This document shows, one piece after another, positions 40,590 to 52,412 of a DNA stretch of 64,000 bases (its first letter is position 1; each line of letters opens with the position of its first letter). This DNA is from Cristatella mucedo (lineage: Eukaryota > Bryozoa > Phylactolaemata > Cristatellidae): positions 620,001 to 684,000 of the forward strand of contig WPIO01000140.1 of NCBI GenBank assembly GCA_009760855.2, in the 5' to 3' direction. A model generated the notes under the pieces. That model was not told the DNA's origin. It made no database searches and saw only the letters and a program-made list of their open reading frames with translations. The position numbers were made by a program, and so were the translations under genes.

Positions 40590-41160
40590 TGGCAGCGGCT
40601 ACCGTAGCAATTGCGAGCACGGCTGCGGGTAGCGACTGCGACTTGTACTCTGCGTTTCGCTGGGAAAGGATCGCGCAGCCCTGGATCGCGCACGCTCTGT
40701 AGCAGCGGGACTTGGTGCACCAGCACGACGCACGAGGAAGGGGATTATTTGAAGTCTTTTAAAACCGTGTAGGTGGTACTGACACACCGGGCTGTGTGAA
40801 ATTTTTGTAGCTAGAAAAGCAGCCACGCATCCATCCAAGCGTTCCACTAACGGTCAACGAGACGGCCCGGCGAGAGATACAAGTTCCGTCGCCAAAAAAC
40901 CCGCCAGCATACCGCCCACGTGGTGGGGGCGGGACGGGGGGCAGCGGGAACCTGACGGTTCGCGGATGAGCAGAACCTCGCAGCAGACATCAACCGATAA
41001 TGGCGATAGGCCGTCCTAACAACCCTTTCAGTAAAGCGGAAGAGCTGGAGCGGCGAGCGAGCATTACCACAGAACTCCACAAAAAGGTCGGCGAGTGAAC
41101 AGCTCCGGCTGGACGACCTTGATCGAATCGGTCACATGCTTCCGGGGGCGGCATCGGCCG
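40590..41160 (-). promoter_or_regulatory. GC-rich block, possible promoter of the CYTH gene
   Basis: A local rise in G, C and CpG about 1.4-1.9 kb upstream of the first coding exon of the minus-strand gene, which needs an upstream non-coding exon. No core element could be fixed. It might also serve a plus-strand transcript. Confidence 0.25.
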
Positions 41161-41189
41161 GTGAGAGAAAGAAAGAAAAGAAAGAAATA

Positions 41190-41350
41190 CTAGCTGATTT
41201 AACAGCCTCTTTTTGTATAGCAACAGAAGAGCCTTTACGGCTACCATCACCGCTTGCAGTGGCGATACAGGATCGCCCACCGCAGAATTCGAACCCACGA
41301 CCTCGATGCCGAGGTCGTGAATAGCAACCGCCTTACCCAGTGAGCCATCA
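41190..41350 (-). repeat. tRNA-derived SINE, family S2 (copy 3)
   Basis: The minus strand begins GAGCCGTGATGGCTCACTGG (A-box region), has GTGGGTTCGAATTC (B box) and ends GCTGTTAAATCAGC. It is the most complete S2 copy. Confidence 0.78.
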
Positions 41351-41359
41351 CGGCTCAAG

Positions 41360-41900
41360 GTTGCGACCACGGTGGGACACGGTGCTGGGTATTGGCGGGC
41401 GCTTCTCTTTAGTTTTTTTTAATGTACTTGCCGCACCCACCTGGAGCTACGAACCGCGAGGCCAGGCTCCGGACCCGTATCGTTTGCTGGCGAATCGTCT
41501 ACGTATTTCTGCCCACGCAACGTGCGGCTTAGTCAGCCTGGCAATGCCGTCGTACTTTTCGAACCCGCGAGGGTGCCCGTTGACCGCTGAAATTCTAGGA
41601 AACGCGGGAAGGAACGCGCCGTCGGAAGTTCTAGTGCCGGAGTGCAGACTTCAGGGTGAATGCGGGAAACGATCCGCGGGAATCGCCGCTTTCAAAAAAC
41701 ATACACACCCCTGGACTACCTTTCGGAGAAGTCGCTTTCGGCCAAGGAGTTAGAAAGAAATTCGATTCACTTAGGCCGCCATAGAAAGGCGTTGTCACAG
41801 TTAATAAACTAGGTACTCGCATGTCAAAAATTACGGATGGATGCTTCGTTTTACGACTTCGGACTGTAACAGAGAAAGTACGTTCGCTCCATATTCCAAA
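41360..41900. other. No recognisable feature
   Basis: An open frame of about 137 codons runs on the plus strand (41340-41753) with no domain and no good splice or Kozak support. Confidence 0.35.
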
Positions 41901-41929
41901 GCCAATCGCGGAGCAAGGGTTTTTTTTAT

Positions 41930-42240
41930 TTAGAGGCGAGACCTGCAAAATCTGTATGTACGGGGGGAGGCAAGACCCGCACAATTTTCACGTGGGCCGG
42001 GTTAAAACAACAATTTATGAAAAACTGCTTTAGGGAAAAATAACAGCGTTCATTCGAAACAAACTCGCCGGTTGCTCATCGGATGGAATTAAGTGGAATT
42101 ACGACGTAATTTCGTCGTTAGTAATGGTCAGTGTGCATGGGAATGGGAGGGGGCGAGGCCCAGCTCACGCTTCCCCGCTTTAGGGAGGGGGCTGCCCCTC
42201 CTCTTCCTCCTCCCCCTCTCGCCCAGCCAGTTCCGAAAGC
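41930..42240 (+). repeat. Interspersed repeat family D (copy 2)
   Basis: The blocks match 28735-29005 in the same order and orientation. It ends in a G/C-rich part with GGGAGGGGGC. Confidence 0.55.
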
Positions 42241-42279
42241 TAGCGAACGACCAGCCAATAAAGGACGAATAGATTTTAA

Positions 42280-42415
42280 AGCCGAGCTGATTTGGCCCAT
42301 CGGTCAAAATGCTCGCCCGACCGAGGTCGTGGGCTCGAGTACCAAGGCATATGTGAAGCGCCTGAATAGAGATTAAGTTCTCTTGGGGCGCTATATAAAT
42401 GAATTATAATAATAT
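42280..42415 (+). repeat. tRNA-derived SINE, family S1 (copy 4)
   Basis: The tail GCGCCTGAATAGAGATTAAG is intact. The head is changed (TGGCCCATCGG at the A box) and lacks the ACC-AAGGTCTGGCTG segment. Confidence 0.82.
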
Positions 42416-42920
42416 AGGAAGCGGAGTGAACCCGCGAAAACCGCTGGCGCTTGCTGCCGCCTGGTAACCATCTTGTTAGGCAACGCTCTCGTAAATGCGT
42501 GATTGTGTAGAAGGTGAGTGCTTTCTCGTGACTAAAAAGTGCAAGGATACGAGTGGAAAAATGTAGAGGCAGATAGAGGTTGCGTAAGTGAATCGATGGT
42601 AAGGTTTACGGCGATCGGTGAGAAGTGCATGTAGTTATTAAGTAATACACTAAGCTTGCAGTTCCAGTGATATTATTTGAACAAAAAATTGATCGTAAGC
42701 ATTCGTTGCTAATCGTTTGGCGATATTCCAGTCTTTATTGCTGTTTGCAGTCGCCAACGATGAGGGGCCATGTGCAAATGCTTCTCCCCCCCCCCCAGCT
42801 CATGCCCCGCCCCCTGTCCATTCTCGCGGCCCGATCCACAGACAGGTTCTCCTGTTGCATCCGCGAGCAACTCCTCCTCCGCGCGCCGCCGCGTCAGACG
42901 TGCGAAGACGCTGTTGAACA

Positions 42921-43150
42921 ATCTGTGACCTTAAGGTCAAGGAGGCGTGTAGTTCGTATGTACGTACGTATGTATGTATGTATTGCATGCCGGCTCCTGA
43001 CTTGTGACCTTAAGGTCAAGGAGGCGTGTAGTTCGTATGTACGTACGTATGTATGTACGTATTGCATGCCGGCTCCTGATTTGTGACCTTAAGGTCAAGG
43101 AGGCGTGTGGTTCGTATGAACGTGTGTATGCATGTATTGTATGCCGGCTC
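42921..43150 (+). repeat. 79-bp tandem repeat, three units, each with a 14-bp palindrome
   Basis: Units repeat every 79 bp. Each begins with TGTGACCTTAAGGTCAAGGA, continues with GGCGTGTAGTTCGTATG, a TACG/TATG run and TGCATGCCGGCTCCT. The palindrome TGACCTTAAGGTCA sits at 42926-42939, 43005-43018 and 43084-43097. The last unit runs into repeat family E. Confidence 0.88.
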
Positions 43151-43310
43151 CTCTGATGAGCCTGTGATGTGGCATGGACACAGGCCAGTAACCCGCTGGC
43201 GGCCAGATGGTGGATTCACCGTAAGGGTCGGCCGGTGCACAGCTGTGGTCCGCCTGTGATTTGGCATGGACACAGGCCGGTAACCCGCTGGTGGGGGGAT
43301 GGTGGACTGG
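43128..43310 (+). repeat. Interspersed repeat family E (plus copy) with partial duplication
   Basis: It matches the reverse complement of 5935-6075. The segment GGCATGGACACAGGCC-AGTAACCCGCTGG occurs twice (about 43170 and 43264), so part of the repeat is duplicated here. Confidence 0.65.
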
Positions 43311-43319
43311 AGAGTGGAG

Positions 43320-45080
43320 GAGGGGGGGGTCGAGCGAGAGTAGGGGCCGAGGGGAGCCTCGCACTCTTCGGCTCCGTGCGTTGGTAATAATTGTCGGTGT
43401 TGGGCATCGGCTGGCTCTCTGCTGTGCGAACAAACGACACAATCATTGACATCCTCTCGGCGATTGCATTCCCAGTCTTAATTTGAGTGGACCTGTCCTA
43501 CACTTCTCCTGCTGTGCTTCCGAATTTTTACAGCGTTTGAGAATCTCTAAGGTCATTTGTGAAGGTTTAGATAAGAAATTACAGCTTTTTGAATGGTCGC
43601 CAATGTCCTCTGGCTCAACAACGATTGAAGCTATAGAAGCGAGCGTAAACAGCTCATACATAAACTACGGAAGCATTTTTAAATTCTCTACATTCGTCTG
43701 CGTATGCATACAATCTATTTGTGTGTGTTGCCAGACTGCTAGAATGCACTTTCTAGTCACCTCCCCTCCCCTCTCACTAAATACTCTTATGTTGCTATAT
43801 GCTAGCAATTGCAAGCAATGCAAGCACGATTTACTTTAAAAAATATTCATCCGGAAAAGTATGCCCAATCTGATTGCACTGCATGATCACCTTACATGAG
43901 TAACCTTTTCTTACATCCGCTAGGACCGACTGGGAACGCTGAGTCTGTTACAGCGAGTCTGTTACAGCAAGTCAGCGACAGCCAAACAGATTGCTGAGGG
44001 TGGATAGACTGACGAAAATGTATATAGAGCCAGAAGACGAATCGCTCCATCGGGTTGCTTTGGAAACCATAATCTACACGGCCGTCTAACAAGGAAATTC
44101 ATTGCAAGTATACGACCTTTTTCTCAAGTGCATCGGTCAAGCAAGCCCGTAAAAAGCACCGACGGTATCAAGGCAGAAACTAGAGCCAAAAACTAAAACA
44201 AAGACGACGACTGCTTTGAAGTGCAGGCGATAGAATTGTGCTCACATACTGTTCCAGATAATAAAATTAAAAAGTGAGGTTTTTCCCTAGTTATTAAGAA
44301 CTATAGCAAAGACATTTCTGCAAGAGCTAAGGATAACCAGTTCTCTACAATGAAACACTGATGCCAAACCAACCTATTACATACTAATGCAAAGACCGCT
44401 TAGCAGTACCAGCGGAAGTCTCAAAAAGAACTAGTTTTACGATGCGGATTAGGGCCTTATTGATAATCCAACAGCCTTACTTGGCAATTTGCAAATGTTC
44501 AATTACGTATACACTGGTACCGTCGCTTGAGCTGATAATCCAATTGTATTGTCCGGTCACTTCACAGCCAACTTAAAGAGTACAGATGAAGTGGGTAAGC
44601 GCGCTAGGAAGATGAAATAAAGTTCCCAATAGAAGAATTAACCGTGTTTCAGGTGTGCTCGGCCTGTGCTTTTGCTTGTAGGTCGGTAAGCGCCAGGCAG
44701 CGTCATTAAAAATCATAAAGTGTTTGTATAAGGTGCTGTAATGTGTTGGTACTTTATCGCAATATAATCGACTTGAGTTAGGCGGCGAGACGTACGAAGA
44801 CCTTCGCGTCTCCTAACTTAAAGTTCAGCTGCGGTTTTTGGGTGCAGCGATCAGTCGATAAACTATAAACAGCGAGTACAAGTCAATCAAAAACATCTAC
44901 TTTATTGCTGCGATCTAACAAGGGTGGATTTTTACGTCACTCAGCAGTGACTCTATCATTTCTGTAAAGAAAAGCAGTCACCCGTCGGACCACTGCTTAA
45001 TCATAGTGTGAGACATAGATGCGGTCGCATTCCTAAACCTCGCTTGGGTCGCTACAGTCAAAATCGTCTTCTCTGGCTCG
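43320..45080. other. Intergenic, no gene seen
   Basis: Mostly AT-rich anonymous sequence. The longest frame (43483-43839) has no recognisable domain. Confidence 0.35.
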
Positions 45081-45087
45081 AAGGCAC

Positions 45088-45232
45088 CGAGCCGGTTTGG
45101 TCCAGTGGTTAAGGTGCCCGCCCCGACCGAGGTCTGGCTGAGGTCGTGGGCTCGAGCCCGGAGGCATATGTGAAGCGCCTAAATAGTGATTAAGTTCTCT
45201 TTGGGCGCTATACAAATGAATTATATTATTAT
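45088..45232 (+). repeat. tRNA-derived SINE, family S1 (copy 5)
   Basis: A perfect A box (TGGTCCAGTGG), B box GCTCGAGCCC, and tail GCGCCTAAATAGTGATTAAG followed by an ATT-rich end. Confidence 0.87.
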
Positions 45233-45872
45233 TATTTGGCAGCAGCCAAAAGGCAAAGTAAGATAATTTACTTTGAAAGCACACCTTGCATGAAAAACTG
45301 CTCTCAAGTCAAGCGAGCAAACGTGATCCCGGCGAAGATTGTCATTTCATAGCATCTTGATCAAAAATCAGCTTTTTAGGTAGGAAGACGTTTTAGATGT
45401 CTTTTTGGATGGATCCAAAACTTTAACCACTCGACAATATGGCGCGAGGTACAGCCTCGGCTGTACCTCGCACAAAAGCAACGATAAAACCCATGCTGTG
45501 ATCACCTGGCCTCGAACAAACGCGCATGACCACGACACATTATAGGATGGAAGGGTATAATTACGTATCGATCTCACAGTTTCTGGAGTTACATAAACTA
45601 AGAGTGTGCGCTTGAGGGTGGAAGGATATCAATTTATTAACCGAACTGGCGAGCTTTGGATGTGCTCGTATGTTCGTAGTACTACGTTCTGCGCGCTCCT
45701 TTAGTGCTAGCGAGCCCACGTACGCAAGTGCTTGCATCCATTGATTCCACTACTCGCGTCACGTGCTGGAATGTTTTGGCCGTTCCGTCCCTGGTGCGTT
45801 CCGGTCTTCGAGGGATACGAAGTAGTACAGCTCAAGTTGGCCACGGAACGTCTAGAAAGTTGGCGAGTACGT

Positions 45873-46323
45873 TGTAATGCCCCGTGGTTATGAATGGTTG
45901 AGCTTGACAGCTGAACCTCGATTACATGCTGCAAGCTTTGCCGCTGAATTAATTAGCCGCGATAAGCCGAGGCTAATGAGCAGCATTATGTGCTACCATG
46001 TGCGATAGCGATTACTGTCTGAATTATGTCACGGCGTGTGCCTGACCGCAGTCGCTCTCTTGAAACCAAGGACGGCCAGTCGGTGAGTCTAGCGCTGAGC
46101 GTGAGCTGCTGTAAGCATGCATGCGAGTCGGCTGGAAGTCGCCGGTGTGCATCAGCCGCATAGTACAGGCAATTGTTGTGCTTTCGCTAATACCGTGCTT
46201 TTGCTAGCACTGCCTGCAGAATATCGAACGCTGTGTTTTTATCATCGGTTTATTGCGAGCTTCCGGTCTTTGCACATTGCACACGTTGTACAGCTACCCG
46301 AACTAGCAAGGGTCTCGCGGTCA
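45873..46323 (+). repeat. 5' LTR of the gypsy-type element
   Basis: It begins TGTAATGCCC and ends near GGTCA. Shared blocks with the 3' LTR include TCTGAATTATGTCACGGC, GTGTGCCTGACCGCAGTCGC and GAGTCTAGCGCTGAGCG. Confidence 0.75.
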
Positions 46324-47279
46324 TAAAATTGATGTAAGAAATTATGGATTAATCTTGTATTTTGCGCTCATGCTTTGAGTTTTGCTCTTTCGTTAGCACG
46401 CGCTGAAAGGGTAACGACGACGACGGGTACGGCGACTCGTGGACAAAAAGGAAGTACGCTGACTGGTCCGAACTAATGGGGAGACTCCGAACCGACGGGA
46501 GACTCTTTACCAGGGAATGCTGATAAGTTTGGGTCGAGCGCTGTTGAAGACAAAGTGCCTCCTACGCCGATGCGTGGGCCGAAGGCCGGCGAGGAAAGTG
46601 CCCGGCACGCGCTGGAGAGCATATTATCAAATTATCTAGACGATGTTTTTTGTTGGCAACGTCTGACTTTTTGGGCAGAAAAATCAGGTAGAAAAAGTAG
46701 GTAATTTGTTGATAGCGTTAACGCCCAGTTGGCAGTTATGTCCTCGAAGCTGAGCGGGCCAGAGACGGTGCAGTTGGCACGTATGCACGCAGAAGTTAGT
46801 GTTCATTTAAAGTCTACGCAGGGCCTGATTAAGGATTTCTTAGAGTGTCGTTGATATGAACTAGACTGTCTAAAAACCGCAGTGAGTAAAAACACGACGC
46901 TTTTGCAGAGCGAAGTGGCAGAAATGAAAGAGAGTTTAGCCACGCTACGGTGAGGGGTGGTTGAATTGCGAAGGAAAGTTGCAACCGGCGGAGCGGACGT
47001 GGGAATTCCGGCTCAGCGTGCACCGTATCTTAACTCCCAGGGTGTTTGGGATTTCATACAAGGAATTTGTTGGGACTCGTAGCAGAAGGCGATCCAAAGA
47101 CAGCTGCCGCATCAGTAAGAGATGGGAGAAGCTGGTTTTTGAGGGGTCTTTCCAATTAATAGAGGATGTAGGGCTATCGGGTTAGCATCCGGTTCGATGG
47201 TAAATCAGCCTAGAGTAAATTTAGCTGTCTCTGCAGACGACATGAAGCAGCGAGCTGATCTAAAAGCTCACCATGTTAC

Positions 47280-47420
47280 ACATTGCAACCTGGTGATAGG
47301 GTTTGGCTTTATAACCATCGGGTAAAGAAGGAACCCTCGAACAAGCTGTTGAGCCCTTGGGAAGGTGCATATGCGGTTGAAAATCGGCTTTCAGATGTGA
47401 CTTCTCGCACGCGCTCTTCA
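47280..47420 (+). pseudogene. Integrase C-terminal remnant of the gypsy-type element
   Basis: The frame reads LQPGDRVWLYNHRVKKEPSN and continues to P-W-E-G-x-Y-x-V-E-N-R-L-S-D-V-T. This is the usual C-terminal integrase segment next to the end of Pol. No upstream zinc finger or DDE core is seen in frame. Confidence 0.7.
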
Positions 47421-48979
47421 CCGCAGGCGAAACCTAAAATTGTTTGTGTGTGCATGCTACTCGCTTGTGGGTGGCAGCACCATGAGCCTGGTCTTTTCAC
47501 GTGAACCAGTGGATTGCAAGCAGCAATTTACAGTTCAGCTGATGGCGACGACGCGAGTCTCACAGACGACGACGATGACTTTATTGCTCGGCAGCACCAC
47601 AGCACAGGAACAGGGGATGCCAACATATGCAGGATATTAAAGATGACCTGCCTAGAACAAAACCAAGGACGGCCGCACCAAGATGGACGACTGATTACGT
47701 AAAGGATGTTGAGTCCGAATTAGTGAGTTGCGTAGCTACTAGCGTAAATGCTATGCATCCCCTAGCAATACTGCTGTCGGCGATCTCGCTGGAAACATTT
47801 GAGACGTGCTTGATCTACCGCGGGCTCAATATTTGAATCTGGGATCAGTAATTAGCCGGCATGAAAATGGTCGTTTTAGGATAGATTATAAAGGTTCACC
47901 TGAGCAATGATTGCCCCGAGGTACTCTGTGCGACAGATAGATGTTATAAGCATTCTTAGGAGGCACGATAGCGAGACGTGCCACGTTAAGTAATCAAAGC
48001 TGCTGGTTCGTTATGGCGGTTACGGCCCAGCTAGCACACGCGCTCCCGTTCATCTAGCGCTACGTTTTCGTGGTTTTCAAACTACGATTTAAGAGAAAAA
48101 GTAAGAAAAAGACACAGTGGAACGATAACGACTTGAGATTTACCTCTGATAGTTCTGAAGCGTAATGGTGATCTCTTGTAGCACACTTCAAGGTGTTGCT
48201 TTTCTGGCCTGACCAGCGTGTCTAGCCAAGACACGGATATGGCATATTCAATCCGTGATTGATTTGGTTACAATAGCATCGTCGCATTTTGGATTCAGCG
48301 AATTCGTTTGCCACCTGTCGGATTTGGCGTTGAAAAAGCGATTACCAGGGTATTAATTTTGAGAAGCCATTCTTTAAGGTTGTCGATTGGTTCGATGGGA
48401 TTTGCGCTGAGCCCATTCGATCGGTATGCGTCGGTTTCTTGCTTTGCCCTACAGTTGAGATTGAGACCGGCTCCACCGGCTCACACATCTGTTGCCTTTA
48501 TAAGGGTTGCGGCATTTTTGCTTCGTCCGTGCTTGGATGACTGAGTGATGATTTGATCCCAATATTAAGTGGCTCTTTCATATTTATTGAAATATTGGTA
48601 ACGGAATCTATTATTTGAACCGTTTGAGATCAAGTCTTGATTTTAGCCGCTTCCACGTGTTTGTGTAAGGTTTTGTTTTAATTATAGGATACTCTTTCTT
48701 TTGTGTATTTTGGCAATTTTGTGATGGTCAAAAACGGCAATTTTTTGCTGGGTTAGAAGAAAATAATAATAATATATGGATAAGCATGTCGCTCTGCTCC
48801 GTCGTGAGCATAAAATGACGTCGCCGTCGTAGATGCTATGGGATATGTTTTGCAGTTTGTACGAGATTTGAGCTGAGCCATTGGCTCCCAACGAACCACA
48901 GATGTCGCTTGAGATGTTTCTCGTTGGTCTTTCTTATCGTCGAAACTATTATGCGTGAGATTAAAGAATTTTCACATGT

Positions 48980-49470
48980 GGAAGTTATGATGGTCATCAA
49001 CCCTCTTGGGTATGTGGCCCGCCACGGCTTGGCTCCTTCGTACCTAGTTAAGCTGATGCACCATTTTCAGCCTCCTCGTGCCCTCAGGTCCTGCATTGAC
49101 AGTAAATTAGCTGTTTCATTCCTCTGCTAAAAGATTGTTGGCGACAGAAGCTTTTGCTCTGCAGGTCCTAGAACATGGAACTCGCTTTCACAATTCTTAC
49201 ACTTTGACATCTAGTCTCCTGCTGCCGACTATGGCACGTCCTTCCCAGCCGTCCTCAGCTGCTACTTCCATGCTACTCACTACCTCAACTGCTCTCCTAA
49301 GTCAGCTACGCTTCTCGCTTTCTCTTTTTTGCGTGAGGTGAAGTACGTTGGCTACCGAGTGCGTGAGCCGCTTAGTCTTCAAACGAACTACAGAAAACTC
49401 TCCTTCGTAACACCCACATTGCCCTTGTGGCTTTTTGGAGTAAGGTTCGGAGATACATTCCATTCCATTA
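48980..49470 (+). mobile_element. Non-LTR retrotransposon family B fragment (B4)
   Basis: Plus-strand ORF2 C-terminal end ([20 protein letters not shown], then a frame shift and an R-T-W-N-S-type end) with part of the 3' UTR. It is nested in the gypsy-type element. Confidence 0.75.
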
Positions 49471-50320
49471 CACGGGAGCAGTTTAATGACGATGCTTTAC
49501 AATAACCACTCTCGGATCGTTGACAGGTGATATTCATCCAGATGTGAATTCTTCGTTGGTTTATAATAGGTTGAGAGGACTTTTCATGCAGTCGAGCACG
49601 CGATAGTAGAGGAACAGCACAAGTCCTTGGCCAGGGCACTTTTTCTTTATAAGTACGATACGCATGGCTCAGACGGACTGTCTGACATGGAAATTGAAAC
49701 GTTTGATATCAACTTCTGTTATTCTTCTGCTGCGATATGAGCCGATCTTTCTGCTTTTCATATGTTTTCTTGTGTCCCGTGATCAATACAAAAGGTCATT
49801 CGTCCCTTGTGCTCCATTGAGCTTCGTCACTGCCATATTCGGTACCAGTGGCAGAACAGGTTCCATTCCGGATTCATGCTTCGTTGTTAGGGCTGTCAGC
49901 CTGTCTGCTGGTTCTCTGCCGTTTTCTATTTTGTGTGGTTGCAATATGCCCTCTTTAGGCAAGTCGAAGCTGTGTCGTGAGAAGCTGTACGTGACGATGA
50001 AGGCGGTCTTCGTGGCCGGGCTCAACTGCCGCTACCAGCGGTAGTTATTAAAATGCAGACGGCGCGCTTAGGAGGTGTTACGACTTGTGACGTGTCGACG
50101 TGTCGACGGCTAGCGGCAGGTGGCGGCACGACGATGCAACCATCGCCGTGGGAGCGACTCCATTCCAGCCTCCCCCAACCGCGCTCCCGGTTTGACTCAG
50201 CTTAACCCGGCTTGACCCCAGGGGGATATCTGGATGCTGCTGCAAGCTCAATTTACGCTGTCACGGGCGCTGCGAGCAACCAAATGTACGAGGCTGGACA
50301 TGTTTTAAAGGAGGGGATAG

Positions 50321-50767
50321 TGCAATGCCCGCAATTATGAGCTGTGAGCTCGAATTTTGATTAAGAGCTGCAAGCATTGCCCCCGAATTAGCCGCGATAA
50401 ACCGAGGCCTGAGCTCATGAGCAGCATCGTTATGTATAACGTACAATAGCCATTATTATCTGAATTATGTCACGGCTTCTGTATAGGGCGTGTGCCTGAC
50501 CGCAGTCGCTCTCTTGGAGCAGCGGTCTGCCGGTCGGCGAGTCTAGCGCTGAGCGCTGCTATGAGCTAGTAGGAAGTCGCCGGTGTGTATCAGCCGCAAA
50601 GTACAGGCAATTGCTGCACTTTTACTACAGGCAGTGTTGTTGCTAACACTGCCTGTAGAACATCGAGCGCTGTATTTCTATTGTCGGCGTACCTGCTTGC
50701 TGCAGGCCTTTGCACATGGAACAATACGTGCAATATGCAAAGAGCACCAGTGAAGGCTTCGAGGTCA
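50321..50767 (+). repeat. 3' LTR of the gypsy-type element
   Basis: It begins TGCAATGCCC directly after the polypurine tract and ends near GGTCA. Several indels separate it from the 5' LTR, which shows considerable age. Confidence 0.75.
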
Positions 50768-50769
50768 TA

Positions 50770-52284
50770 AACACGTGACATCTTATATAAGCCGATAACA
50801 TTCATTTATCTTCGCTGAAAAATTAAGCTATTCAATGGAGATCAGCGTGAGAGGCTTCAAGGAGCTAGATTATAGAAATACCACTTCGTTCTGCTGCTCC
50901 ACGGCTGGTCATTGATTGTAACCAGGATTTTATTTTCTGGATGAATCGCAACTCCGTGATGCGGCGCACACTTATAGTTTAGTCACTGGGGCCTACCCTC
51001 CCATTCATCTCACTGCCGGTAGCTAGCCCAGTACATGGCGGCGATTTGAATTTAAAATGAAAGCTATCTTTGGCCGACCCGGATATGGCCATGAAATACG
51101 TAACTTCGATTCTCGGTTGACTATGGTGTGCTATAACGCCATCCTCGTGCAAACTGTCACATTAACTCGAGTCTATTCCATCTCTGACCTATATCTTCGC
51201 GTAAGAAGCGATCGATGCGACAATTACATACTGCTACAGCGGGAGATAAGACGGCCTACGCAGAGCACTGTAGCTGCGCGACTGCTTTTATGCAGTCGCA
51301 AGGAAGCTGGAGCCGCAGTTAACCTATCTAGAATAATTTCTACCTAATAAATCAAATTTAATTCTAAAGTGACAATGTCCGTAAAAACAGGGTCACCAGC
51401 AAACGGTATTAGCGCACAACCCTAGTCGTATGCTTAGGGCCACTCTTAGCCGCGCCCATGTTCAGAGCTTTTTATGCCCCTTCCGAACTAAAGATGGCGT
51501 AGTCGCGGCTCTAGGGAAAATAGTGCGGGGCGCACCCCGGTAAGTCGCTAGTATGTTGAAATAGGTAATGCGAAAGAGTATGCTGTGTGGCAAAGCGTTA
51601 TTTGATACTTCGCATGGCGTATTTTATTTTGGCGTTGCTCACTTGAAGGAAGCACGGATACGCCGTTGACTGCCTTGTACCCCTGCGCCCGGAATTAATG
51701 CATAGAAAATACCAATGCTTTTTTGAATTGCTCGTTCCCCGTTTGTGCTCGAACCCATAGCGTCTACTAGCTAATTGTCCCGCACGATACGCATGAAGGT
51801 GGCAGATAACTGGAATTTTATTTCCACCGGGATTGAGCAGCGCGATGGTAAAACCACGAAGCCGCGGTGGGCCGCCGGCGCCGCGTTTAGTCGAATTAGC
51901 AGCGAGTACAACTAGACGTATTTTCCTAGAATCGCAATAAAGTGCTAAGTGCTACTGGTTTTTGTGTTCTACCGAAAGCTGAAAACCTTTAGCAGCTCAG
52001 CCTCCGAAGGGCTGACGATTATTTTTGACCGCTTTTCCACACTGTGCTTGGCGTTCTCCCTGCCTAGCTCCGAGCCGTAACCTCAAATCTAGCCGTCGGG
52101 CTGACTCGAGCCAGGCGTTGCGTGCATGCCGAATGTGCTAGGACAGTCCGGCGACGCTGTTTGTCGGGAGAGGGGTAGTTAGGAGCTTGAGGCCATTTGA
52201 GTGGGCCGTCGCGTTGCGATACGCCTCCTCAGCCGTCAGTTATATCTCCGGGCTCACCGTTCTCACTGCCTGTTTTTAAGCAAA
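50770..52284. other. Region upstream of the Suv4-20 gene
   Basis: No repeat was recognised. It must hold the 5' UTR exon(s) and promoter of the methyltransferase gene, since its first coding exon follows an acceptor (CTGTTTTTAAG) at 52280. I cannot place the start site. Confidence 0.4.
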
Positions 52285-52412
52285 ATGGTGATCCAGACTA
52301 CGATGGCTTCTTTGGACATGACGGCAAGGGAGCTGTGTGAGAACGACGACTTCGCCACCGGCATGGTCGTGGATCCATACCTAGGCTTTGCAACACACAA
52401 AATGAACATAAG
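52285..52412 (+). CDS. KMT5B/KMT5C-like: Suv4-20 exon 1 (first coding exon)
   Basis: It codes for residues 1-42 and two bases of residue 43; donor ATAAG|GTGAGT. Three in-frame Met residues (1, 8 and 13) are possible starts; the first follows the acceptor directly. The conserved L-C-E-x-D-D and L-G-F-x-T-H-K-M-N motifs are present. Confidence 0.93.

Larger units (their letters stand above)
45873..50767 (+). mobile_element. Decayed Ty3/gypsy-type LTR retrotransposon
   Basis: Two related terminal repeats (45873-46323 and 50321-50767) flank about 4 kb. The 3' LTR is preceded by a clear polypurine tract (AAAGGAGGGGATAG). Inside, 46738-46853 opens with a gag-like frame and 47280-47410 reads QPGDRVWLYNHRVKKEPSNK, then L-L-S-P-W-E-G. 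That is the GPY/F-type end of gypsy integrases. Protease, RT, RNase H and the integrase core are not visible, so a large internal deletion or decay has occurred. A family-B LINE lies within it at 48980-49470. No target-site duplication could be matched, and no primer-binding site was found. Confidence 0.75.

Noticed and set aside
41340-41753. 137-codon plus-strand frame
   Set aside because: No domain, no repeat family and no plausible splice borders. It begins inside an S2 SINE copy.
42440-42490. RFX-type X-box (GGTAACC...GGCAAC)
   Set aside because: Half-sites are in the wrong spacing and orientation for the known palindrome.
49664-50044. 126-codon plus-strand frame inside the gypsy-type element
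   Set aside because: It has a hydrophobic stretch near the start but no recognisable family. Left as part of the unexplained interior of the element.
45868-50775. Target-site duplication of the gypsy-type element
   Set aside because: The flanks (TACGT and TAAAC or CACGT) do not match convincingly at any plausible LTR end.
52201-52284. N-terminal extension of Suv4-20
   Set aside because: The frame is open upstream, but an acceptor (CTGTTTTTAAG) lies 4 bp before the ATG and the extension has no family resemblance.
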